Below are positions 18,479-27,504 of a DNA stretch of 64,000 bases, one piece after another. Origin of the DNA: Streptomyces globisporus (GTDB taxonomy: Bacteria; Actinomycetota; Actinomycetes; Streptomycetales; Streptomycetaceae); assembly GCF_003501885.1 (NCBI RefSeq), contig NZ_QWFA01000010.1:1-64000 (forward strand), written 5' to 3'. The translations under genes and the position numbers were made by a program. Within the stretch, counting starts at the first letter, position 1, and each line of letters begins with the position of its first letter. The notes below the pieces were generated by a model. The model worked only from the letters and a program-made list of their open reading frames with translations, had not been told where the DNA came from and ran no database searches.

Positions 18479-20008
18479 ATGGATACCAGGCGCCTGCTCC
18501 GCACCTTCGCCATCGGGATCGGCACCGCCGGCCTGCTCATCTCCGGCTGCAGCAGCAGCGGCTCGTCGCCGAACGCCTCGGCCACCGGCACCGCGGCCCC
18601 CGAGGGGCTGTCGTCGTACTACACGCAGAAGCTGAGCTGGCGCGACTGCGGCGTGGAGGGGTTCGAGTGCACGACGATGAAGGCGCCGAGGGACTACGAC
18701 AAGCCGGACGACGGGGACATCGAGCTCGCCGTCTCCCGTAAGAAGGCCACCGGCCCAGGCAAGCGGATCGGTTCTCTCCTGGTGAACCCGGGCGGTCCCG
18801 GCGGCTCCGCGATCGGCTATCTCCAGGGGTACGCGGCACTCGGCTATCCCGCCCCGGTGCGGGCCCGCTACGACATGGTGGCCATCGATCCGCGCGGCGT
18901 GGCCCGCAGCGAGCCCGTGGAGTGCCTCACGGGCAAGGAGATGGACACCTACACGCAGGTCGACCAGACACCTGACGACGACGCGGAGGTCCGGAAGCTC
19001 ACCGCCGCCTTCGAGAAGTTCGCGGCGGGCTGCGAGAAGCGGTCCGGCGAGATCCTCCCGTACGTCTCCACGGTCGACACGGCCCGCGACATGGACGTCC
19101 TGCGCGCCCTGCTCGGCGACGAGAAACTGCACTATGTCGGGGCGTCGTACGGCACCTTCCTGGGCGCCACGTACGCGGATCTCTTCCCGCAGCGGGCCGG
19201 CCGACTGGTCCTGGACGGTGCGATGGACCCGTCCCTGAAGGCGATCGACATGAACCGGGACCAGACGGCGGGCTTCGAGGGGGCCTTCCAGTCCTTCGCC
19301 GCCGACTGCGTGAAGCAGCCCGACTGCCCGCTCGGCACCACGAACACCGCGGACGCGGCGACCGCCCTCAAGCAGCTCTTCACGGACCTGGACGCGAATC
19401 CGATCCCGACCGGCGGCGACCGCGAGCTGACCGAGTCCCTGGCGACCACCGGGGTGATCGCCGCGATGTACGACGAGGCGGCCTGGCCGCAGCTCCGGGA
19501 GGCGCTGGAGGGCGCGCAGCGCAGCGACGGCTCCGGCCTCCTCTCGCTGGCCGACAGCTACTACGAGCGTGAGCCGAACGGGAAGTACGCGAACCTGATG
19601 TTCGCCAACGCCGCCGTGAACTGCCTCGACCTGCCGCCCGCTTTCGACGGCCCCGACGCGGTCGAGAAGGCGGTCCCGGACTTCGAGAAGGCCTCCCCGG
19701 TCTTCGGTCGCGGTTTCGCCTGGGCCTCGCTGAACTGCGCGTACTGGCCGACGAAGGCCACGGGCACCCCGCACCGCACCGAGGCGAAGGGCGCCGCCCC
19801 GCTCGTCGTCGTCGGCACCACCCGCGACCCGGCCACCCCGTACAAGTGGTCCGAGGCCTTGGCGGACCAGCTCTCCTCCGGCACCCTGCTCACCTACGAG
19901 GGCGACGGCCACACCGCGTACGGCCGGGGCAGCGACTGCATCGACACGGCGATCAACACGTACCTCCTGGAGGGCACAGCGCCCACCGACGCCAAGAAGT
20001 GCATCTGA
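18479..20008 (+). CDS. Secreted alpha/beta-hydrolase lipoprotein, tripeptidyl aminopeptidase-like
   Basis: A 509-residue exported serine hydrolase. The signal peptide has basic DTRRLLR, a hydrophobic stretch and the lipobox ISGC, so the mature protein is probably a surface lipoprotein. The nucleophile motif is GASYGT at about residue 222. The oxyanion region reads NPGGPGGSA. The C-terminal TAP-like domain has a late Asp (TTRDPATP) and His (GDGHTAYG), completing the triad. Streptomyces relatives release N-terminal tripeptides or cleave peptide substrates outside the cell. It is followed by a terminator at 20023-20054. Confidence 0.9.
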   Translation: MDTRRLLRTFAIGIGTAGLLISGCSSSGSSPNASATGTAAPEGLSSYYTQKLSWRDCGVEGFECTTMKAPRDYDKPDDGDIELAVSRKKATGPGKRIGSLLVNPGGPGGSAIGYLQGYAALGYPAPVRARYDMVAIDPRGVARSEPVECLTGKEMDTYTQVDQTPDDDAEVRKLTAAFEKFAAGCEKRSGEILPYVSTVDTARDMDVLRALLGDEKLHYVGASYGTFLGATYADLFPQRAGRLVLDGAMDPSLKAIDMNRDQTAGFEGAFQSFAADCVKQPDCPLGTTNTADAATALKQLFTDLDANPIPTGGDRELTESLATTGVIAAMYDEAAWPQLREALEGAQRSDGSGLLSLADSYYEREPNGKYANLMFANAAVNCLDLPPAFDGPDAVEKAVPDFEKASPVFGRGFAWASLNCAYWPTKATGTPHRTEAKGAAPLVVVGTTRDPATPYKWSEALADQLSSGTLLTYEGDGHTAYGRGSDCIDTAINTYLLEGTAPTDAKKCI

Positions 20009-20022
20009 CCAGCACAAACGCC

Positions 20023-20054
20023 TCCGGGGGTGCCGTGTGCGGAGCACCCCCGGA
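20023..20054 (+). terminator. Terminator hairpin after the peptidase gene
   Basis: TCCGGGGGTGC at 20023-20033 pairs perfectly with GCACCCCCGGA at 20044-20054, 14 bases beyond the stop codon. Confidence 0.75.
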
Positions 20055-20106
20055 AACTGTGTAGACTTGGCTCCGCTGCTGATCGCACCATAGTGCGACA
20101 GGGCGC

Positions 20107-20180
20107 GCCGCCTTAGCTCAGTTGGCCAGAGCAACGCACTCGTAATGCGTAGGTCTCGGGTTCGAATCCCGAAGGCGGCT
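20107..20180 (+). tRNA. tRNA-Thr (anticodon CGT)
   Basis: A 74-base cloverleaf. The acceptor stem GCCGCCT (20107-20113) pairs with AGGCGGC (20173-20179), followed by discriminator T. The D-arm GCTCAGTTGGCCAGAGC, the anticodon stem-loop ACGCA-CTCGTAA-TGCGT with anticodon CGT, and the T-arm with GGTTCGAATCC are all intact. CCA is not encoded. The gene is followed at once by a terminator. tRNA genes are common integration points, and this one marks the left edge of the secondary-metabolite region, but I see no second copy of its 3' end in the window. Confidence 0.97.
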
Positions 20181-20185
20181 CAGTG

Positions 20186-20223
20186 AAGCCCCAGGTCACG
20201 TAGCCCGTGACTTGGGGCTTTTT
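20186..20223 (+). terminator. Rho-independent terminator after tRNA-Thr
   Basis: A 15-base arm at 20186-20200 pairs with 20206-20220, with one G-T wobble or mismatch, around a 5-base loop, and runs into a T tract. Very strong intrinsic terminator. Confidence 0.9.
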
Positions 20224-20683
20224 CGTGGGCTCCCCCGCTTGTCCTTCGCCTCCGTCCTGGCCTCGGTCTCTGCCGCGTTCTGCCCCGCCGAGTCCAGGTC
20301 CACGGTCTGCCGGTGGGCAGCGGGCGCGCCACGGTTTTTTTGGGGGCGGACACCCGACGCGCCCTTCGCGGTCCGTGACCGCCTGCAATTTACGGAATTC
20401 TTGTTGTTCTTGCCCCAGATGCACTTTATCCCCTTCCTGCGACCGGCGGCGAACCACCGGAAATTGATCTCGATCTCTACATAGGCGTCAATTCGCGGCC
20501 GTAGGCAGAGGGCTCGCGAAGAGGTCGCCGCCGACCCGTCACTCTGCGTGTGCCTGGGTGCCGGTATTTGGCGAATAAACTTCCTGTGACATATGTCATA
20601 AATCATTTGACAAACCGTCGCGCAGTTTTGTAGTTTTTTGATCACTGGTGATGGCAGCACGTTCGGCGAATCGGGGGTAGTAA
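20224..20683. other. AT-richer intergenic region upstream of the cluster regulator
   Basis: 460 bases with no credible gene. From about 20385 the base composition drops in GC compared with both flanks, with patches such as AATTTACGGAATTC and TTTTGTAGTTTTTTGATC. It contains the operator and promoter listed at 20587-20636. The composition change marks the start of the antibiotic cluster. Confidence 0.7.
20587..20636 (+). promoter_or_regulatory. Promoter with palindromic operator for the response-regulator gene
   Basis: TGACATATGTCA (20587-20598) is a perfect 12-bp palindrome. Nine bases further TGACA recurs at 20608-20612, overlapping a consensus -35 TTGACA (20607-20612). A -10-like TAGTTT follows at 20631-20636 with 18-base spacing. 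Three TGACA/TGTCA half-sites next to or on the -35 suggest repression or autoregulation by a DNA-binding protein. Which protein binds is not known; the regulator itself, the OvmZ-like protein or a pathway-external repressor are candidates. Confidence 0.55.
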
Positions 20684-21469
20684 ATGAGACGGCAGTCTGC
20701 AAACTTACTCATACTTCGCACACCGTGTAGCAGTGAAGGGTCGGAGTTCGAGGCTAATGCCAATTCGCGCACTCCTCAGCAGGCCAGTCGCGCGCAAAAT
20801 GATGTACTCAATGTCCTCGTCGTGGAAAGTGACGCCTGTTCTGCCGATTCGCTTGTCCAGAAGCTTCGTCGGCACGGCTACCGGGCTGCCAGTGTCGCGA
20901 CGGGAGCCAAGGCATTGCAGGCACACCGCAGCGCCGACCTAGTTCTCCTCGACCTCGACCTGCCGGATCTCGACGGGCTGGAGGTGTGTCGCGCGATAAG
21001 GGCCGACGCCGATACTCCCGTCATCGCCATTACCGCGCGGGACAGCGAACTCGACCGTGTTCTCGGTCTGCAGGCGGGCGCCGACGATTACATGGCCAAG
21101 CCGTACGGTTTCCGGGAATTGATGGCCCGAATAGAAGCAGTCATGCGAAGATTCCGCCCTCAGCAGCGAGCGCTTCAACAGGTCATCGTGCACGGACCGC
21201 TGCACATTGACGCGGGTAAACGCGAAATTCGATTGCACCAGGTGCCGGTCGATGTGACCCGCAAGGAGTTCGGCCTTCTCTACCTGCTGGCGTCCCATCC
21301 GGGGAGCATCGTCTCGCGCAAGCAGTTGATGACCCAGGTGTGGGAGGACCCCGGATCCCGGCCGGGACGCACGATCGACACGCATGTCAGCAGCCTGCGC
21401 AACAAGCTCGGATCCAGCAACTGGATTATTACGGTGCGTGGCGTCGGCTTCCGGCTCGGATCTCCGTAG
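20684..21469 (+). CDS. lanI: OmpR/PhoB-type response regulator, JadR1/LanI-like cluster activator
   Basis: A 261-residue response regulator with an N-terminal receiver domain (about 43-160) and a C-terminal winged-helix DNA-binding domain (about 175-258). It resembles the activators JadR1, LanI and UrdK of angucycline clusters. The phospho-acceptor Asp90 (LLDLDLP), Thr117 and Lys139 (AKPYGF) are present. The acidic pocket reads E48-S49-D50, so the Mg2+-binding Asp that normally follows the first acidic residue is Ser. This fits the atypical, ligand-responsive JadR1 class rather than a normal kinase target. No histidine kinase is encoded nearby. The ATG at 20684 has GGGGG upstream; about 40 extra residues precede the receiver domain. 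Confidence 0.88.
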   Translation: MRRQSANLLILRTPCSSEGSEFEANANSRTPQQASRAQNDVLNVLVVESDACSADSLVQKLRRHGYRAASVATGAKALQAHRSADLVLLDLDLPDLDGLEVCRAIRADADTPVIAITARDSELDRVLGLQAGADDYMAKPYGFRELMARIEAVMRRFRPQQRALQQVIVHGPLHIDAGKREIRLHQVPVDVTRKEFGLLYLLASHPGSIVSRKQLMTQVWEDPGSRPGRTIDTHVSSLRNKLGSSNWIITVRGVGFRLGSP

Positions 21470-21571
21470 ACGGCGCTGGGCAGGCCCAATGCCGAGGGGC
21501 GAGGGCCGGCCGACCGGCGCTTTCGGATCGGCCACTGACGGGGTGATGGCGGCGCGAGCGCGACGTACGAA

Positions 21572-21623
21572 GCACCCGTGCCGCTGAGAGATGTTCGGCA
21601 TCTCGACTCAGCGGCAAGGGTGC
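21572..21623. terminator. Long hairpin between convergent genes
   Basis: GCACCC-g-TGCCGCTGAG-AGATG, loop TTCGG, then CATCT-cga-CTCAGCGGCA-a-GGGTGC. About 21 paired bases with a tetraloop-like UUCG core. It lies between the + strand regulator and the - strand OvmZ-like gene and can serve as a bidirectional terminator. Confidence 0.7.
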
Positions 21624-21648
21624 CTTGCGGGTCTCCGGTCCTGCCGCA

Positions 21649-21675
21649 CTCGACCTGCACCATGGTGCAGTCGAG
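21649..21675. repeat. Near-perfect 27-base palindrome
   Basis: CTCGAC-c-TGCACCATGGTGCA-GTCGAG: a 14-bp perfect palindrome core flanked by matching 6-bp arms with one bulged C. It lies 89 bases downstream of the OvmZ-like stop and could be its terminator on the minus strand, or a protein-binding site. There is no gene between 21470 and 21763. Confidence 0.55.
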
Positions 21676-21763
21676 GGGGTCATGGCGGACATCGCCGCCG
21701 CCGTTCTCACCCTGGAGAGGCAACGCGGAGCAGGCTCACTGAACAGGGTCGGGGGCGGCAGGT

Positions 21764-22678
21764 TCACCTCGCCCGGTTCGACTCCCCGTCTTCGACCGGA
21801 CGCGTGACGCGGCCAGGGGTCCAGCGGCTGAGTGTCGCGCGGACATCGGCCTCGTGATAGGTGGTGCGGCCCGATCGGCTGCGCCGACGCCACTGCTGCT
21901 CACTGGCGTGGCGGTACACGCTGCCGGTCGCGATGTTCCACATCTGGGCGATGTCGCCCGCGGAGAGCCAGCGTGCGGCGCGCGCCTCGGCGGCGGTCCC
22001 GAGGCCCGTGGCCCCGGGCCTGCGGGCCAGCAAGGTTCCGAGGAGCAGCCATTCCTGGCTCGACCAGCGGTGCGAGGAGTCCACATCGCAGACGATCTCG
22101 GTCTGCCGCTGGGACTGGTGGGAGCGGATCAGGGCCGTCAGGCCGCCGGGGCAGTTCACCTCGACACACGTGCCGACGACCACCCGCCGCAGCGGCTCGG
22201 GGTCGACGACCCGTCGGGTCCTGCGGACGAGTCGCGCGAACTCCGCGCTGACGTCAGCCGCGGTGGCGTGTGCCGCGAGCCAGTCCGCGTGACGGACGAG
22301 CAGGGCCGACAGCAGCGGCACGGTGTCCCCCGGCGTCGGGAGGCCCCTCTCGTCGACGAGCACTCCCGCCCAGGAGCGCAGCAGCTTCAGGATGTCCGAG
22401 CGAGCCTCGGCGGCGGCCGTGTTGAAGGGCATGCCCGGCAGCGGGCCGCCGGAGGTGCGCTCGCGCCGCGGGCCCGACTCGTTGAGCCGCCGGCCGCACT
22501 CCTCGTGAAGGGCGGGAAGCCGCTTCAGCAGCGTGACGAGGGCGTCCCGGCAGGCGGCGCAGAGCCGCGACCCCGGCGCCGCGCGGCGGGCCGGCCGGCC
22601 GTTCTCCTCCCCTTGTCCGCACCCGGAACCGACGCACGTTACAGCTGTCCCCGTCACCCGCATGCTGTCCCCGCTCAT
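21764..22678 (-). CDS. OvmZ-like protein with N-terminal cysteines and C-terminal HTH
   Basis: A protein of about 304 residues (start ATG at 22678; 22663 also possible) resembling OvmZ-type proteins found in aromatic polyketide clusters and scattered through Streptomyces genomes. The N-terminus has CVGSGC followed by LCAACRDAL, a likely zinc-binding cluster. The middle is helical with no catalytic motif. The C-terminus has a helix-turn-helix reading AGDIAQMWNIATGSVYRHA followed by a basic wing and YHEADVRATLSRW, as in MerR-like or excisionase-like binders. It is therefore a possible DNA-binding regulator. It is transcribed divergently from the biosynthetic operon and convergently to the response regulator. 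Function is unproven. Confidence 0.72.
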   Translation of the reverse strand: MSGDSMRVTGTAVTCVGSGCGQGEENGRPARRAAPGSRLCAACRDALVTLLKRLPALHEECGRRLNESGPRRERTSGGPLPGMPFNTAAAEARSDILKLLRSWAGVLVDERGLPTPGDTVPLLSALLVRHADWLAAHATAADVSAEFARLVRRTRRVVDPEPLRRVVVGTCVEVNCPGGLTALIRSHQSQRQTEIVCDVDSSHRWSSQEWLLLGTLLARRPGATGLGTAAEARAARWLSAGDIAQMWNIATGSVYRHASEQQWRRRSRSGRTTYHEADVRATLSRWTPGRVTRPVEDGESNRAR

Positions 22679-23049
22679 CCGCCGCCCCCGGTCCGTTGGA
22701 ACTACTTGCACGCAGTTCGGTGATATCAGAGAGCACAGGGCGGGCTTCAGGGGTTTGTACAGCGTCTGAAGTAGCGATGTAGCTTCCCTGTCGCTGCGCA
22801 TGATGCGGTGCAAAAGTTGACGCAGATTTGCATGAGGCCGTCTTGACGCGGTAGTGACCGAGCGAAGAAGATTTCATCTAGCGTCCTTCGAACTGTGTTG
22901 ATTTCCGGTCGGGGCGCGGGATGCGCGACCGTCGCAATATGACGAATGCAGCGCTTTATCGGGCGAGTCCACGTCATGCGGATGCTGTGGCTTCACAGGC
23001 GTGCAGGCGGAGTCGACAGGATTCTCGAATAACTACCGAGGGGCGGAAA
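22679..23049. promoter_or_regulatory. Divergent promoter region of the main biosynthetic operon
   Basis: 371 bases without a gene between the OvmZ-like gene (-) and the oxygenase gene (+). Two direct copies of TTGACGC lie at 22817-22823 and 22843-22849, 26 bases apart. The second could be a -35 for the + strand with GAAGAT (22867-22872) as a weak -10. The core TTGAC also appears at the regulator promoter. This is the natural place for cluster activation, but exact sites are guesses. Confidence 0.4.
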
Positions 23050-24534
23050 ATGGACGCTGCGGTGATCGTTGTCGGGGCCGGTCCGGCCGGGCTTGTGCTG
23101 GCCGGTGAACTCCGGCTCGCGGGAGTCGAGGTCCTTGTGATCGAGCGACTTGTGGAACGGACCGGGGAATCCCGTGGGCTCGGCTTCACCGCGCGCACTC
23201 TGGAGGTTTTCGACCAGCGCGGGCTGCTTTCCCGGTTCGGTGAGATCGAGACCAGTACGCAAGGCCACTTCGGCGGAATTCCGCTGGACTTCAGCCTTCT
23301 GGAGGGAACGGGTAAGGCGGCCAAGACGGTGCCGCAGAGCGTGACGGAGGAAAAACTGGAGGAATGGGCCACCGAGTTGGGCGCAGTCATCCGGCGGGGC
23401 CACGAACTGCTCTCCCTGGACCAGGACGACGACGGTGTCGCTGTGGAGGTCCGCGGGCCCGACGGCGTCCACACACTGCGCGCCGACTACCTGGTGGGCT
23501 GTGACGGAGGCCGCAGCGCGGTACGCAAGGCCGCAGGCTTCGACTTTCCCGGCACCCCGGCGACGCTGGAGATGTTCCTCGCCGACGTGAAGGGCCTCGA
23601 CCTCGAACCGCGCATGATCGGTGAGAGCCTGCCCGGCGGCATGGTCATGGTCGGCAAGCTGCCGGGCGGAGTCACCCGCATCATCGCCAACGAGTTCGGC
23701 ACCCCTCCCCGACGGCGTGACACACCTCCTCGCTACGAGGAGGTGGCCGACGTCTGGAAGCGGCTGACCGGCACCGACATCTCGCACGGCGAGCCGCAGT
23801 GGGTCAGCTCCTTCGGCGACGCCGCCCGGCAGGTCACCGAGTACCGGCGCGGCCGCGTCCTGCTGGCCGGCGATGCGGCCCACGTCCACCTGCCGGCGGG
23901 TGGCCAGGGAATGAACACCAGCGTCCAGGACTCGGTGAACCTCGGCTGGAAGCTGGCCGCCGTCGTCAACGGCTGGGCGGGGCCCGGCCTGCTCGACTCG
24001 TACCACAGCGAACGGCACCCCGTCGGCGAGCGGCTTCTGATGAACACCCGGGCCCAGGGGATGCTGCTCCTCAGCGGCCCCGAAGTGCACCCGCTGCGCG
24101 AGGTGCTGCGGGAGTTGACCGCGTACGAGGAGGTCAACCGCCATCTCGCCGCGATGGTCAGCGGTCTGGAGATCGGATACGACGTCGGCGGCGGCAGCCA
24201 CGCCCTGCTGGGAAGGCGCATGCCGCACCTGGCGCTGGTGGGCGAGCACGGCGGGTCCAGCAGCACCGAACTGCTGCGTCCGGCCCGCGGCGTCCTGCTC
24301 GACCTGGACGACAACCCGCGGCTGCGGCAGCGGGCGGCCCCGTGGGCGGCCCGGGTGGACATCGTCACGGCGGCCCCCGCCGCGGTACCGGAGGGCAGCG
24401 CGCTGCGCGGTACCTCCGCTCTGCTGATCCGCCCCGACGGTCATGTCGCCTGGGCCGCTCCCGGCAGCCACCACGACCTGCCCATGGCTCTGACCCGCTG
24501 GTTCGGCCGCCCGCCGGTCGGACGCCGGGTCTGA
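23050..24534 (+). CDS. lanE: FAD-dependent aromatic monooxygenase, LanE/UrdE/JadH-type
   Basis: A 494-residue class A flavoprotein monooxygenase that should oxygenate the angucycline backbone (C12 oxidation in related pathways). I start it at the ATG at 23050 (GAGGGGCGG upstream) because the FAD fingerprint [15 protein letters not shown] then begins near residue 8; the longer open frame has no support. The second FAD motif is [19 protein letters not shown] and the DG-like motif is [14 protein letters not shown]. It resembles the oxygenase half of the LanM-type fusion in this cluster, so the two are paralogues. It is the first gene of the PKS operon, 38 bases before the cyclase. Confidence 0.93.
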   Translation: MDAAVIVVGAGPAGLVLAGELRLAGVEVLVIERLVERTGESRGLGFTARTLEVFDQRGLLSRFGEIETSTQGHFGGIPLDFSLLEGTGKAAKTVPQSVTEEKLEEWATELGAVIRRGHELLSLDQDDDGVAVEVRGPDGVHTLRADYLVGCDGGRSAVRKAAGFDFPGTPATLEMFLADVKGLDLEPRMIGESLPGGMVMVGKLPGGVTRIIANEFGTPPRRRDTPPRYEEVADVWKRLTGTDISHGEPQWVSSFGDAARQVTEYRRGRVLLAGDAAHVHLPAGGQGMNTSVQDSVNLGWKLAAVVNGWAGPGLLDSYHSERHPVGERLLMNTRAQGMLLLSGPEVHPLREVLRELTAYEEVNRHLAAMVSGLEIGYDVGGGSHALLGRRMPHLALVGEHGGSSSTELLRPARGVLLDLDDNPRLRQRAAPWAARVDIVTAAPAAVPEGSALRGTSALLIRPDGHVAWAAPGSHHDLPMALTRWFGRPPVGRRV

Positions 24535-24572
24535 TCCCGCAGCGCCCCCTACGGAACGGAAGAGGGAGAACC

Positions 24573-24902
24573 ATGCACAGCACACTGATCGTCGCCCGGA
24601 TGGACCCCGCGTCGAGCATCGACGTGGCGGAACTCTTCGGCGAGTTCGACCGCACCGAGATGCCCCACCGCATGGGCACCAGGCGTCGGCAGCTCTTCTC
24701 GTATCGCGGACTGTACTTCCACCTGCAGGACTTCGACTCCGACAACGGCGGAGAGCTGATCGAGGAGGCCAAGAGCGACCCGCGCTTCGCGGCGATCAGC
24801 CAGGACCTGAAGCCCTTCATCGAAGCGTACGACCCGGCCACCTGGCGTTCCCCGGCCGATGCGATGGCCACCCGCTTCTACAACTGGACGACGTCGTCAT
24901 AA
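24573..24902 (+). CDS. lanF: Polyketide cyclase, TcmI family (LanF/UrdF/JadI-type)
   Basis: A 109-residue ferredoxin-like-fold cyclase for the late ring closure of the angular aglycone. Family features visible are the N-terminal [11 protein letters not shown], the [21 protein letters not shown] central stretch and [12 protein letters not shown]. The ATG at 24573 follows AGAGGGAG with good spacing. It sits between the oxygenase and KS-alpha, the constant position of this gene in angucycline clusters, and ends 29 bases before KS-alpha. It is missed if only the longest overlapping frame is read. Confidence 0.9.
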   Translation: MHSTLIVARMDPASSIDVAELFGEFDRTEMPHRMGTRRRQLFSYRGLYFHLQDFDSDNGGELIEEAKSDPRFAAISQDLKPFIEAYDPATWRSPADAMATRFYNWTTSS

Positions 24903-24931
24903 GGCCGTCCACCGACACGAGGGAGGCCCCA

Positions 24932-26200
24932 GTGGGGCGCCGGGTAGTAATCACTGGAATCGGGGTGCTGGCGCCGGGCGGTGTCGGCACCAAGAACTTC
25001 TGGAAGCTGCTGAGCGAGGGCCGTACGGCGACGCGGGGGATCACCTTCTTCGATCCGTCGCCGTTCCGCTCCAAGGTCGCGGCGGAGATCGACTTCGATG
25101 CCGAGATGCATGGACTGAGCCCGCAGGAGATCCGGCGGATGGACCGCGCCGCCCAGTTCGGCGTCGTCACCGCACGCGAGGCGCTCGCGGACAGCGGTCT
25201 CGACCTGGCCGGCTTCGACCCGTACCGGACGGGCGTCACCATCGGCAGCGCGGTCGGCGCGACGATGGGGCTCGACGAGGAGTACCGGGTGGTCAGCGAC
25301 GGCGGGCGGCTCGACCTCGTCGACCACACCTACGCTCCGCGGCACCTGTACGACCACTTCGTGCCGAGTTCCTTCTCGGCCGAGGTGGCCTGGGCCGTCG
25401 GGGCCGAAGGTCCCAACACCGTTGTTTCCACCGGCTGTACGTCCGGGATCGACTCGGTGGGGTACGCCGTGGAGCTGATCCGTGAGGGCACCGCCGACGT
25501 GATGGTCGCCGGTGCGACGGACGCCCCCATCTCGCCGATCACCATGGCGTGCTTCGACGCGATCAAGGCGACCACGCCGCGCAGCGATGACCCCGCGAGC
25601 GCCTCCCGGCCGTTCGACGGCACCCGCAGTGGCTTCGTGCTCGGGGAGGGCTCGGCCGTCTTCGTCCTGGAGGAGCTGACGGCCGCTCGACGGCGCGGCG
25701 CCCACATGTACGCCGAGATCGCCGGCTACGCCTCACGCTGCAACGCCTTCCACATGACCGGGCTGCGGCCCGACGGGCGTGAGATGGCCGAGGCGATCAG
25801 GGTCGCCCTGGACGAGGCGCGGGTGAACCCGGAGGCCATCGACTACATCAACGCCCACGGCTCGGGAACCAAGCAGAACGACCGGCACGAGACGGCCGCG
25901 TTCAAGCTCAGCCTCGGTGAGCACGCCTACCGCACCCCGGTCAGCTCCATCAAGTCGATGGTGGGCCACTCGCTGGGCGCGATCGGCTCCATCGAGATCG
26001 CCGCATCCGTCCTGGCCATGGAGAACAACGTGGTACCGCCCACGGCCAACCTCCACACCCCCGACCCGGAGTGCGATCTCGACTACGTGCCGCTCACCGC
26101 TCGTGAGAACACCACGGACACGGTCCTGACGGTCGGCAGCGGATTCGGCGGGTTTCAGAGCGCCATGGTGCTGACCCGCGCCGAAAGGAGTACGGAATGA
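24932..26200 (+). CDS. lanA: Type II PKS ketosynthase alpha
   Basis: Condensing subunit of the minimal PKS, 422 residues. The active-site cysteine is Cys169 in [12 protein letters not shown]. The catalytic histidine motifs [11 protein letters not shown] and GHSLGAIGS are present. The GTG start at 24932 is preceded by GGGAGG. The stop overlaps the KS-beta start (ATGA), so the two subunits are translationally coupled. With KS-beta and ACP it builds the decaketide chain that becomes the benz[a]anthracene skeleton; chain length is inferred from cluster type, not from the sequence alone. Confidence 0.98.
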   Translation: MGRRVVITGIGVLAPGGVGTKNFWKLLSEGRTATRGITFFDPSPFRSKVAAEIDFDAEMHGLSPQEIRRMDRAAQFGVVTAREALADSGLDLAGFDPYRTGVTIGSAVGATMGLDEEYRVVSDGGRLDLVDHTYAPRHLYDHFVPSSFSAEVAWAVGAEGPNTVVSTGCTSGIDSVGYAVELIREGTADVMVAGATDAPISPITMACFDAIKATTPRSDDPASASRPFDGTRSGFVLGEGSAVFVLEELTAARRRGAHMYAEIAGYASRCNAFHMTGLRPDGREMAEAIRVALDEARVNPEAIDYINAHGSGTKQNDRHETAAFKLSLGEHAYRTPVSSIKSMVGHSLGAIGSIEIAASVLAMENNVVPPTANLHTPDPECDLDYVPLTARENTTDTVLTVGSGFGGFQSAMVLTRAERSTE

Positions 26201-27414
26201 ACGCCAGGGTTGTCATCACCGGCATCGGCCTCGCCACCCCCCACGGCCTGGGCCTGGACGACTACTGGTCCGCTACGCGGGTCGGGAAGAACGCGATCGG
26301 CCGTGTCACGCGCTTCGACGCGTCCCGGTATCCCGCGAAGCTGGCCGGCGAGATCCAGGACTTCACCGCCCGGGACCACCTGCCCGGCCGACTGATCCCG
26401 CAGACGGACCGGATGACCCAGCTCGCTCTGGTCGCCGCCGACCACGCTTTCGCGGACGCCGGGGTCGAGCCGGGAACCATGCCCGAGTTCGACATGGGCG
26501 TCGTGACCGCCAGCACGTCGGGCGGGTTCGAGTTCGGCCAGAACGAGCTCAAGAAGCTCTGGAGCCAGGGCAGCCACTACGTCAGCGCGTACCAGTCGTT
26601 CGCCTGGTTCTACGCGGTCAACAGCGGTCAGATATCGATCCGCAACGGCATGCGCGGCTACAGCGGGGTGGTGGTCAGCGACCAGGCGGGCGGACTGGAC
26701 GCGATCGCCCAGGCCCGGCGACAGATCCGCAAGGGGACCAAGCTGATCTGTTCCGGCGGTTTCGACGCGTCGGTCTGCCCGTGGGGCTGGGTGGCGCAGC
26801 TCACCAGCGACCGGCTCAGCACCAGCGAGCGCCCCGAGCGGGCCTACCTGCCCTTCGACGCCGAGGCACGCGGCTACGTGCCGGGGGAGGGCGGGGCGCT
26901 GCTCATTCTGGAGGACGCCGATGCCGCCCGGGAGCGGGGTGCGGACAGCATCTACGGTGAGATCGCCGGGTACGGCGCGACGTTCGACCCGAAGCCGGGC
27001 AGCGGCCGCGAGCCGGGTCTGCGCCGCGCGATCGAGCAGGCGTTGGCCGATGCGGGAGTCGGGCCGGCGGACATCGACGTGGTGTTCGCCGACGCGGCGG
27101 GCACCCCCGAGCTGGACCGGACGGAGGCCGACGCGCTCGTCGCGGTCTTCGGTGTCCGTGGAGTCCCGGTCACCGCGCCCAAGACGATGACCGGCCGTCT
27201 CTACTCCGGCGCCGCCCCGGTGGACGTCGTCGCCGCGGTGCTGTGCATGAGGGAGGGCCTGATCCCGCCCACCACGAACGTCACGCTCTCCCCCGAGTAC
27301 GAGATCGACCTGGTCACCGGTCAGCCGCGCGCGGCGGCCACGCGCGCGGCGCTCGTCATCGCCCGCGGTTACGGCGGGTTCAACTCGGCGGTCGTGGTCC
27401 GCGCCGCCGGCTGA
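26197..27414 (+). CDS. lanB: Type II PKS ketosynthase beta (chain length factor)
   Basis: 405 residues, paralogous to KS-alpha but with Gln163 in place of the active-site Cys ([11 protein letters not shown]). This is the hallmark of chain length factors and supports malonyl-ACP decarboxylation to the acetyl starter. It overlaps KS-alpha by 4 bases. A 90-base gap separates it from the ACP gene. Confidence 0.98.
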   Translation: MNARVVITGIGLATPHGLGLDDYWSATRVGKNAIGRVTRFDASRYPAKLAGEIQDFTARDHLPGRLIPQTDRMTQLALVAADHAFADAGVEPGTMPEFDMGVVTASTSGGFEFGQNELKKLWSQGSHYVSAYQSFAWFYAVNSGQISIRNGMRGYSGVVVSDQAGGLDAIAQARRQIRKGTKLICSGGFDASVCPWGWVAQLTSDRLSTSERPERAYLPFDAEARGYVPGEGGALLILEDADAARERGADSIYGEIAGYGATFDPKPGSGREPGLRRAIEQALADAGVGPADIDVVFADAAGTPELDRTEADALVAVFGVRGVPVTAPKTMTGRLYSGAAPVDVVAAVLCMREGLIPPTTNVTLSPEYEIDLVTGQPRAAATRAALVIARGYGGFNSAVVVRAAG

Positions 27415-27504
27415 CGACCCGGCAGACAGAACTCGGGGCCGTGCCGCACACCGCTCTCTTCCGGTCCTCATCCACCGTTCGCCAACCCCCATGAAGGGAC
27501 AGCC

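Noticed and set aside
20107-20180. tRNA-Thr as an attachment site of an integrative element
   Set aside because: No second copy of the tRNA 3' end, integrase or excisionase could be seen in the window; only a positional suspicion remains.
20587-20612. Gamma-butyrolactone receptor (ARE) site at the regulator promoter
   Set aside because: The palindrome is TGACATATGTCA-type and lacks the usual ACATAC-CGGTTTGT-like core, so I do not call it an ARE.
21625-21807. Small + strand frame of 60 codons between the regulator and the OvmZ-like gene
   Set aside because: It contains the 27-base palindrome, has no convincing RBS and overlaps the end of the OvmZ-like gene.
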